Origin: Rattus norvegicus
Taxonomy: Eukaryota; Chordata; Mammalia; Rodentia; Muridae
Direction: 5' to 3'
Length of the DNA: 64,000 nt
NCBI RefSeq assembly: GCF_036323735.1
Contig: NC_086019.1
Location: 241,049,102 to 241,113,101 of the forward strand
The position numbers and the translations under genes were made by a program. Numbering within the stretch: the first letter of the stretch is position 1; the number at the start of each line of letters is the position of its first letter. Shown here piece after piece: positions 9,901 through 21,100 of the stretch. Below the pieces are notes generated by a model. The model was given only the letters and a program-made list of their open reading frames with translations, was not told the DNA's origin and ran no database searches.

Positions 9901-12900
9901 CTGGCCTTTGCCCTAACAACGGTACTCACCATGAGGAAATATCCAATTAACAAGACAGGCATTAAAAGGATAATGAGCAGATAATCAAAGAAGGTAAACC
10001 TCTTCTTCACAGCATAGTGTAAGCAGGTTCTCTCCTTCTGCAATTAAGGAAAGGATTTGTTAACCCAGACAATATTGCTGATGCCAAGAAGTACATGCTG
10101 ACAGGAGCCTGATATAGCTGTCTCCTGAGAGGCTCTCTCAGAGCATGACAAATACAGAGGCAGATGCTCGTAGCCAACCATTGAAATGAGAACGGGGTTC
10201 CCAATGGAGGAGTTAGAGAAAGAATTGAAGGAGCTGAAGGGGTTTGCAACCTCATAAGAACAACAATACCAACCAACGAGAGCTCCCAAGGACTAAACCA
10301 CCATCCAAAGAACACACATGTACAGACCCATGGCTCCAGCTGCATACATAGCAGAGGATGGCCTTGTTGGGCACCAATGGTCCTGCCAAGGCTCGATCTT
10401 CCAGTATAAGGGAATGGCAGTTCTGGGAGGAGGGAAGAGGTGGGTGAATGGGTGGGGGAACACCTCATAGAAAAGGGGGAGGGGGAAGGGTGAGGGGGTC
10501 CATACAGGGGAAATGAATGGTTATGAAAGGGGATAATTTTTGAAATGTAAATTTAAAATATCCAATTAAAAAAAGAAAAGGATTTGTTAGTTCAAATTCC
10601 ATAGTTTTTAGAATATCACGCCCAAAGGTTTAGCTCATGCATTTATTTTCAATTCTAAGGAACTCACTACCAAGCAGTACTGAGTAGATTATGACTTAAT
10701 GCCATGTTCTCTCAGGCCTCTTCCATAAACATATATAGAATGTTTAAATGTAGAACTATACCGCATATTCAAAACCATACACTGCATATCCATAGTCAGC
10801 CTAGGTACCTCCTTTTAAGATGCTCCTCTGTTTACTTAACTCAGGGTTTTGTTTATCAGGATGTTGACTTTTCAGACTGTGAAGGAAACACTGGAAAGGC
10901 CCAGATATACACAACAGCGTAGATGCACATACAAACCGTCACTAGGTGGCTGCCTATGCTTTAGTTTTTGAGATTAAAAATAGCATAATAGAATGAGATA
11001 TAAACATAGGAATAAAGTTAGTATAAGAAGGCACATAGACATCGACTGTCTTGATGATCAGTGATGGAAATTCAGTTGCCTTGTGTTTTGTTTTAATGAC
11101 TTGGCAGTTCTCTCACATTTCCTAGCACACAAACTTAATTCCTTAAATATGTCAGCATTCATTGGTGATAATGTGCGCCGTGAGGAGGGTGCACCATCAG
11201 GTCCTAATACTTGGAGGAGGCCAGAAGCATAACAAATAAGTATGAGGCCTACAGGCTGCTGTATTAACTGGAATACCAGTCAAGTTAGTAGGGAAAGAAA
11301 GAAGAGAGGAGAGTGAGCCCTGAGCGGAAGCACTGCTCTCCAGGTACCTGTCTTCTCTGTAAAAATGTTGGGAAACAGTTACGAGTGCAATGGTAGACTT
11401 TAAAACTACATTATCGCTTCTCGGCCTTTTGGCTAAGATCATGTGTAACATTACATTACTGGGGTTCAGAGCTAAACAAAGAATTCACAGCTGAGGAATG
11501 CCGAATGGCTGAGAAACACCTAAAGAAATGTTCAACATCTTTAGTCATAAGGGAAATGCAAATCAAAACAACCCTGAGATTTCACCTCACACCAGTAAGA
11601 ATGGCTAAGATCAAAAACACAGGTGACAACAAATGTTGGCGAGGATGATGAGAAAGAGGAACATTCCTCCATTGTGGGTGGGATTGCAGACTGGTACAAC
11701 CATTCTGGAAATCAGTCTGGAGATTCCTCAGAAAATTGGACATTGAACTACCTGAGGACCCAGCTATACCTCTCTTGGGCATATACCCAAAAGATGCCCC
11801 AACATATAACAAAAACGCATGCTCCATTATGTTCATAGCAGCCTTATTTATAATAGCCAGAAGCTGGAAAGAACCCAGATGCCCTTCAACAGAGGAATGG
11901 ATACAGAAAATGTGGTGCATCTACACAATGGAATATTACTCAGCTATCAAAAACAATGACTTTATGAAATTCATAGGCAAATGGATGGAACTGGAAAATA
12001 TCATCCTGAGTGAGGTAAACCAATCACAGAAAAACACACATGGTATGCACTCATTGATAAGTGGCTATTAGCCCAAATGCTTGAATTACGCTAGATGCAC
12101 AGAACACATGAAACTCAAGAAGGATGACCACAATGCAAATGCTTCACTCCTTCTTTAAAAGGGGAACAAGATCGCTTCTCGGCCTTTTGGCTAAGATCAA
12201 GTGTAAAAGGGGAACAAGAATACCCTTGGGAGGGAATAGGGAAGCAAAGTTTAGAACAGAGGCAGAAGGAACACCTATTCAGAGCCTGCCTCATATGTGG
12301 CCCATACATATACAGCCACCCAATTAGATAAGATGGATGAAGCAAAGAAGTGCAGGCCGACAGGAACTGGATGTAGATCTCTCCTGAGAGTCACAACCAG
12401 AATATAGCAAATACATAGGTATTTGCAGCTGCAAACCACTGAACTGCGAACGGGACCCCCGTTGAAGGAATCAGAGAAAGGACTGAAAGAGCTTGAAGGT
12501 GCTTGAGACCCCATATGAACAACAATGCCAACCAACCAGAGCTTCCAGGACTAAGCCACTACCCAAAGACTATACATGGACTGACCCTGGGCTCCAACCT
12601 CATAGGTAGCAATGAATAGCCTAGTAAGAGCACCAGTGGAAGGGGAAGCCCTTGGTCCTGCAAAGACTGAACCCCCAGTGAACGTAATTGTTGGGGGGGA
12701 GGGTAGAAATGGGGGGAGGGTGGGGAGAGGAACACCCATATAGAAAGGGAGTGGGAGAGGTTAGAGGGATGTTGGCCCAGAAACCGGGAAGGGGAATAAC
12801 AATCGAAATGTAAATAAGAAATACTCAAGTTAATAAAGATGGGGGGGAAAAAGAAAAAAATTATATTACTGAGCAGCCCAGACTTTATCAATAACATTAT

Positions 12901-15098
12901 ACTCTATTGGCTTTGTTGTATTAAATAACCATAAGTAGAATTTGACTATTTAGACTTTTCAGTATTTTTTTTGTTAACTTGAGTAGACTTTTCAGTATTT
13001 TAATGTTGTATATTCAAAACTGTGTGTGGCTTTCATCAGTTTACACATGCAGGTTTAGAATATTTACATCTCCCACTGCATCAAAATCTTTATGAATGGG
13101 TTCTTACTGACTGTTTGTTTTCATTGAATGATACTCTTCTAACTTTAGGCACATCTACCAGGTGGACTCTACAAGACCTTAAACCTTAACTTCTAAAACT
13201 AATATGATTTAAATACCCTTATTCACAAAGCCTTGTCAACAATTCTAAAGTTGTACTTTGCATACGTTTCTATAAATTGTCTACCTGACATAGACAATAT
13301 GAACATGTTTGACACATGCTTCCAAATTATGCTACAGTGAGGTGATAATTTAAACTTCCTTCCCGTTTGACTTTTCTTGTTAATTCTAGCCAAGTATAAG
13401 ACAAAAACATTATGGTATGCTGTGTCTTAATTTTATTTCAACTAGCTTCCCATTGGGCCAATGTTTTGATACATATTTCTGAGTTAATAGTAGGGCTTGT
13501 CATACAATTGTTATCAAGTAATTCTTAAATATATTTTTAAAATATAAAAAAACTGTCTCCCATTATTAATGTACAACTAATAACAGCAGAAAGTAAACTT
13601 AAGAATCAAACCATCTTTAAAAATATATAGAAAGCCAATATGTAACCCCACAATCCCTCTGCTATGCCCATTGCCAGTCTACAGTACATAAATAAGGTCC
13701 TTTCCATGATTATTTTCCCATTAGAGCATCCTACTAGGATGGTTGAGGTTCATCTCTGCAAAGCAAAGCCCAAGAGCGGTCAAACACCTATAACATGCTC
13801 CAGAACTCAGGCCTCTGATTTCTGACAGAGCTGCTCACCATACCTTCCTCCTCAGTTGTGACTCACGAAGGTCCTGTCAGTGTCTCTGTTAGATTCAACT
13901 CAAGTATGACTTGCATATGAACTCATCCATGCTCAACACAGCTCAGTGGCAGAATTAGCCAGCCTGTGCAAAGCTCTAGGTTTGATTCTGAAGTACTGGG
14001 GTCAATGGAAGACACCAAAGCAGACATTAAGAACAAGCAAGAAAATCTAGAAGTGATTTTTAAAAATACGATTCATTTTTACTTTATGTGTATGAGTGTT
14101 TTGTCTGCATGCAGACAAGTACACTGCTTGCATGTTGAATGCCCAGGGAGGCCAGAAGAGGGTGCCAGATTCCCATGGAGTTAAGGATGTCTGAGTCACC
14201 ATAGAACTAACTGAACCTTGGACCTCTGGCAGATCTCTCCAGCCCTGATTAAACTTTCCATAATACATTGTTGCTCATAGTTTTCTGGTCTTTAACTGAC
14301 CTTAAAAAGACAATTGAGTCCCTACTCACTGTTTTTCTCCTTGAAAGCACCTGAGTGGATACACAACATTTGTAGCAACTGCAAAAGTTGTTTGGGGGTA
14401 TTTACTGGGTACAGTTTAAATGTTGCTTCAACTACAATGTAGATGTTAGAAGGTCAGAAAGAGTGCCACAGAAATGTTTAGAAAGACATTCATGCTGGTG
14501 TCTCTTGGTTCTGAAGCCTCCAAGACAAATGCTAGTGCCTCCTTAAACACATCCTTTGTGTGTCTGTGTGCCTCTGGCTCACCAACTTCTTTGTCCCCAG
14601 CGGGTTTCTTAATAACATCCTCAGGCTCACCAAGCACACTATAGGGTGTCTATAGGTAACTACAGAGACCAAGAGATTACAATAGGAAGTCTCAGTATCT
14701 GAACACTGCAAGATGCTGGATGGCACTCCAGAGTGCTCCACCAGAGTCTCTTGGGAATGCACCAGGGAACTCTGGATAACAGCTATCAAAACAAGTGAAT
14801 GGGGGCTAAAAATCTGTTTCAATAGAAAAGTTAAATAAAAACATAAGCAGAATAGGAGTCCAGAGTCCACCCCACAGAGAGAGATTGGCATAATTCTTTC
14901 ATAAAAACAAGAAACAATAAAACAGAGCGCTGCTGGACCAGAGCCATGGCAAAAGACAGAGATGTGCAGAAAATCTATACTGTACTTTCAGTTATAGACA
15001 TGTTAAAGCTCAGGGAAAAGGAAAGGGATGAGGAACAGTCAGAGGAGAGACCAGGATGGGGGCATAAGGACTGGACTGTAAAAAAAGATTTAATAGTA

Positions 15099-15132
<34 letters not shown>

Positions 15133-18100
15133 AAATGAATAAAGGTGGACAAAAAGGAAAGAGACAAAAGTTGGATGCATCAGCAAAAGTGAGGGGTGGG
15201 GTGTAGGAGAAGCATCTCTGCTAAGCACCCAGCAAGAGCAAGAGGCTATCTTAGAAATACTCTTGTGCACATGTCAGCCTGGCAGCCACAGACTCTCCGT
15301 AAACTCTACTCTAAGGAAACGCAAGTGTCGCAGAGCTTTGCACTGATACCTGGCCAGCAGAACTGGACCTTCTAGTCTGCCATAAAGAAAGAGCATCGAA
15401 TGGTGCAGCATTCATCAAGGTAGGATTAGAGCCAAAGTCTGAGGGAAACAGAGACAGGCCTTCCAAGAGCACATGAGGTATTAGGAAGGATGTGGGTGGG
15501 GGCATGGAAAAGCACTCACAATGGCACCCAGGAAGGACCTTCCACTTATGGTCCCAGCTCCCTCAAAGTCACATTTAGGGGCATGACTGGATCCAAAAGC
15601 TCAATAAGAAAGCATAAGAATCCAGGGTGGAACAACAAGCAAGCACATGACCGCACTCGGAACCCATTCCCTCCCCCTCGCCTTCTCCCTCTCCCTTCCC
15701 CTCCCCCTCCTCTCCCCCCTCAACCTCATACACACACACTTTTTCATGTCCAATGTCAATTTAGCCAATCAGATAACTAGACCTGTTCTGTTCTGTTTTC
15801 ATTCCCTCTCGACCTTTCCTACCCCCTCCTCCCCTCCTCTTCCTCCTCCCTCTCTTCCCCTCTACCTTCTTTCTTCTCCTCCTCCCCTCCTTCTCCTCCT
15901 CTTTTTCTTTCTTCTGGCTTTTAATTTTGAAAATCAATTCTCTCTTTTCTTCTGCTTTATTTCCCTTCTGATTGGTTTCACCAAAGAGCACAGTCTGGCC
16001 CAATGGGGACTCTCTGCCTCAGCCTTCTGAGAGCTGTTCTTAGTCTAAGCTTTCTAAGGGGATCCCTTTGCCTCTTTCTTTCCTTCCTATCATTACCCAC
16101 AGCGTCCTCATCCACCCACACCTTGTCTCTATTATTGTACCTTTCTGTTTAGTGTAACGCCTCTCTTCCCCATCCTCCTAATATCAATCACTAGGCCTAC
16201 TGTTTTGTTTTATTTTCTTCCTCTTTACACCCACATTGAGAAGCATCTTGGTGCACATAATATTGTCCATGTTCCTTTATTTCCTGAAATTATTAGAGCC
16301 CAAGAAGTAAGCATTTTTAACTATTACTGTATTCCAATAATGGGCCGACTATGGATTCTCAGTCTTTTGGCTAAGCATAACACTGGGCCTAGTGAAGTGG
16401 CCCTTGTTTGTAGACAATATCATACACACAGAGTAGACTAAGGACTGACTCTGGTGCCTGAAACTTAGGGCTAGAGGCATAGTCTACCCTAGAAAAATGG
16501 CAACTCAGCCTATGACAATGTACCTCTTGAACATTGCAAGCACTTTCAGTAAAAAGGGTAAAGATGAATATTTTAAAAATCTACGAAGCAACCTCACTTA
16601 GTCTGCAAAAGTCTCAATTCAAAAACACAAGAAACATGGAGAACCCAAGCGAGGTATCTTTCAAAAACTTCTAATCCCACAATAACAGTTTCTATGGGGA
16701 TGAAGTAGATGAAATCTCAGACAAAGGGAGAAGTGACTCAGTGAAGTTGTCGTCCAACCGCCACACATGATCCCTGACACATAGGGCCCTACACACACAA
16801 ATTACACAATACACACAAATGACATTATTATTATTAGTATTATTATTATTAGTATTAGTATTATTATTATCATTTTAATGAATGAAATAAAAGAATAATA
16901 GAAAGAACTGATAAAAGAAGAAATATATACGGATAATCCCAGCAAAAGAATTGAGAGACCTCTGTCGTGCTTTGCATGGTCCCAAGGGTTCACCCAGTTG
17001 GGGTGGTGAGGGAATGAAGGATGGACAGACACACATACAGAAGAACTGGTTTGATTTTGGCTCTCAAATGAAGATGCTGTAGCACCCCAAAAGGCAATGC
17101 ATTTACTATATACAGTTGAGCATGGAAGAGGGGTTATTGCACACAGCTGAACAAGAAGGAAGCAGGATTAGTAAATCTTGGTAGGAGTCGTCTCTGTAGA
17201 GGAGCAGTGTTCTGTCTGTAAACATAGTGGACATTTTCTGCACACGTTGTCAGTATTCACTGTTGTACTTGAGGAAGGCTTTAACCTCCTTCCAAGCCTC
17301 ATTTGGGTAAGCTTTGCCTTTTCTATTGGACTGAGGCTTTATATCTGTGGCATGGCCATCCCCAGATGAGCAATACACATTCACCCTCTCCCTGTAGGTC
17401 TGAATAATAAAATCTTTAAAACACCAGAAAGGGAAGTTAAAAAAGACGCTAAGAGATGGAAAGACCCCTCATGGTCATGGAGTAGAAGAAATATTATTGT
17501 AATTATTATTATATGACCAAAAGTGATTTACAGATTTGATGGAATCCCAATCAAAATTTTCAACTTTGTCATTGTTCACAGAAATCGAAAACAAATCATA
17601 AAGTGTGGAATAGAAGCACAAAAGCTTAGGCAGCCAGTGCAATCCTGAGCAAAAGAAAAAGACAACTGCTGTATGCATCACTGAACTTGATTTCAAGTTA
17701 TCCTACAGAGCCATGGCAACAAAAGCAGCATACGTGGTACTGCTACAAAATCCAACATGTAGGTCAGTGGAATAGAAAACACAACCCAGATACAAATCCC
17801 ACAACTACAGATGCCTGGTTATTGTCAAACATGCCAAAAATATACATTGGAACAAATACAGCCTCTTCAACAAATGCTTCTGGTAAATATGGTCGTCCAC
17901 ACGTAGAAGAACAAAACCACATCCCTATCTTTCACATTATACAAAAATAAAGTCTAAAGAGGACAAAAACCTTAATGCAACAGCCTCCATGTAGTGATAC
18001 TCTGAAACTGTAGTGGGAAGTGTGTAGGGGAAACACTTCAAGATGTAGGCACGGACAAGGAGTTTCTGAATGGGTGGGATTAAGATTGTTCAGGGACTAA

Positions 18101-21100
18101 TGACAACTGACAAGTGGGACCACCAGAAATAGAAAGGCAGATGACATAGTTGATCAAGTGGAGATGCAGCCTGCAAAATGAAATGGAGTCGCATTTTTCT
18201 AACTCCACAACTGAAAGAAGATTGAATCTAGAATTCAGAAAGAGTTAACCAAGCTAAGCAACCAGAAATCAAAGCACTCAATCAACAAAGACAGACTGCT
18301 CTCAAAAGAGAAGTGATAAATGTTCCACAAACGACAAAAAGTACTATGTCACTGCCATAAGAGAAATGCAGATTAAAATTTTGTTAATGCTCTATCCCTG
18401 TCAGAACAGCAGTCACTAAAGACAAATGCGTTTGGGGTGTATTCCTCACACCTCCTTACACTCTCCTCTCTCTCCTCTCATTAGTCCTGACACAGCCTCC
18501 CCTCATTCTGTTTGCTTGCTTCCTTTGGTTTGTTTTTGTTTGTTTGTTTATCTATTTATCTTATCTGCTCATTTGGCAAACATCAGATAATAGACGTAAC
18601 AGCAAACATAGGCAGCAAGGATATGAACAAAAGGGAGCCGAGCACAGAGCTTGTGGGAATGTAGCTAGTCCAGCTATGGTGTGAGGTCGGTGCTGATGCA
18701 CCTCAAAACACTGAAAGCAGATCTACCACATGGTTCAGCAATGCCACTTCTGGGGATTTACCTAAGAGCTCCAAGTCACATCACAGGTACGATGCTTGCA
18801 CAACTGGCACAGCCACATCCACTAGAAATGGCGAGAGTCGTGAAGCGAGTGAGCACAGGTGCTTGACACCGCCGAAGCAAAGCAGAGCGGATTGCTGCGA
18901 CCACTGTCCTTCTATCTCTCACTTTTGGATTTTGGTCTCTGCGTGTTACATTCCTGGGGACTTTCTACATTATGACTCATTTTATGTCTTTTCTGAGGAA
19001 AAAATATGTCAGAATCTCTTAGGAACATCCTAAAATTAACTTTATCTGGCCATTATTTGTACGTCGTCCTTATGCCCTGGAGATATTAAGCACAGATAGA
19101 CACAAAGCTAGATGGGGCCATTACTCCAGGAATCTTCTTGGGGTTTCTGCCCCTGAGCAAACTCAAATAGTATAATTGATACAAGGCAAACTGAGACAAT
19201 TGACAAACTGACTGGCCAGGAGAATACTTTACAGAATCAAGGTCTCTTTTAATTATAGGCTTAAAGGTCTCTAAAAATGTAGTTTAAAGACAAGGGGTCA
19301 TACCAGGTACACTCCTGAAGGAATTAAAACTCAATAAACAAGACTGATTGACTAAAATAAACTGCTCCTACTTTATAGCATAGATGATGAAACACACAGA
19401 AATAGAAGTTTAGGTATTAGTATTTGCTACTTATAAAAACACTGGCCCAGATACTTTCTGTTTGTCTGAAGTGCTTTCAAACAGCAAACACTACTAGCCT
19501 AAAAGCAGGCTGTCATACATTAGATGTATTTACTTTGGAGGAGACATTGTTTAGATTCTTTAAATTGTGGTTATAGGGCTAAGAAACCTGCTCTGTTTAT
19601 ATTTTCTAATTGTGACTGAACTTGTAACCCCGGACATGTAATGAAAAGTCAAGCATACATTCTGTACCACTTGGGTAATTCTGTCTTTGTTCTGTGAAAC
19701 TTGTGTAAATAAAGAAGCACCTGGTTGCTAGTCAGGCAGAGCAGCAGATATGGCCGGACTGCTAGCAAGTCAGCTGCAAGATTCCCCTGACCATCCCACC
19801 TGGCTCACTCCCTCCCCTCGCCAACTCTGACTCCAGGAAGGCCCCTGGCACACAGCCGTGTTTACTGTAGCACACTGCACCAAGCCTAGGTCATAAAACC
19901 AAATGAAATGCTCATCACCAGAGGAATGGATGAACCGAGTGTTCATCCATTCATACATGCATGATGGACTGTTTTAGACACAAGGAAAATGAGGTCACAT
20001 CATTCATAGGAAAATGGGTGCAACTGGAGAGATTCAGGTGAAGTAAACTGTCAGTCACAGAGAAATATCTCATTTTTCTCCTTTGTGGGTCATTTTTTAT
20101 AAAGATACATACAGTCATGTATAAATATTTGAGTTGGAATTAGAATTAAAACAGTCTTGGGGAACAAAGGAGACTAATATGAGAGGAGAAACTGGAGAAG
20201 GTAAGGAGGTACATGGAGAATACAAGGAGAAGGAAAGGAGGTATAATGGGTATACAAGAAGATGGTAAGAAGGTATATGAGGTATATAAGGAGAAGGTAA
20301 GGAGGTATGTGGGATATATAAGGAGAAGGTAAGGAGGTAGATGGGATATATAAGGGGAAGGTAAGGAGGTATATGGGGTATACAAGGAGAATGTAAGGAG
20401 ATATATGGGGTATACAAGGAGAAGATAAGGAGATATATGAGTATATGTGGAGAAGGTAAGGAGGTATATGGGGTATACAAGGAGAAGGTAAGGAATATAT
20501 GGGTATATGAGGAGAAGGTAAGGAGGTATATGGGGTATACAAGGAGAAGGTAGGAGGTAAATGGAATATGCGAGAAGGTAAACAGGTATATGGGGTGTAC
20601 AAGGAGAATGTAAGTAGATATATGAGGCATACAAGGAGAAGGTAAGGAGGTATATGGGTATATGTGGAGAAGGTTAGAAGGTATATGGGATATACAAGGA
20701 GAAGGTAAGAAGGTAAGGGGGAATATGTTAAAAGTATACAACAGACTTGGGTGAAAATGCTCTCAAGTAACACAGCAGCAAGTACATGAACGCACATCAA
20801 TGGAAAATAAATTATAAAAAATGCAACCCTATATCAAAGCAACAGTATTAAAATGTAAATGGTGGCAAGCACTGTGTTTTCTTTCCCCCATTATTTCTGT
20901 AATACTAAAGAGAGAAAAAAGACAGGTTGGAGAAAGCAGAACAGAAAAAGGCAAAGCTGCCTACAGCCAACAGCGTGGACTGTCCTCTTCTTCAGAAGCA
21001 CAATGATATCATCACCAAACATCCATACTGGTTGAAATGTTAATTTTATGCTTTTAGTCTAGCAAAATGCCATTGCATTATATAAAGTAAAACAGGCAAA

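Larger units (their letters stand above)
12871..17400 (-). other. Ankrd22: ANKRD22 intron 2, mostly unique sequence
   Basis: Contains a reverse B3 SINE, a (TAA)n, a long pyrimidine tract, an (ATT)n and a short U2-like piece, each listed separately. No exon is supported; open frames at 14532-14891 and 15490-15780 have no recognisable content. Confidence 0.6.
17410..20140 (+). mobile_element. ancient LINE-1 (ORF2 C-terminal part to 3' end), broken by two insertions
   Basis: A mutated but collinear L1 ORF2 3' text: 'gatggaatcccaatcaaaat' (17537 on), 'gcaatcctgagcaaaagaaa' (17638), 'ctacagatgcctggtt', 'tctcttcaacaaatgcttc'-like text (17870), 'ataagagaaatgcagattaa' (18357), 'taccacatggttcagcaatg' (18724), then 'gtgtttactgtagcac' (19858) and 'gaggaatggatgaa' (19921). 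Foreign DNA interrupts it at about 18430-18600 and 18814-19847. Full of stops and frameshifts; not functional. Confidence 0.7.

Noticed and set aside
11413..12205. Functional U2 snRNA genes
   Set aside because: Only the first 35 of about 190 nt are present; the branch-site pairing region is cut, Sm site and stem-loops are missing, and no snRNA promoter elements are seen.
20190..20720. Possible CRISPR-like array because of regular spacing
   Set aside because: The whole unit repeats with no unique spacers, and the DNA is mammalian.
20115..20800. Long minus-strand open frames (162-208 codons) rich in Tyr, Leu, Pro and Ser, in all three frames
   Set aside because: They are translations of the 30-32 bp minisatellite; a repeat unit not divisible by three opens every frame in turn.
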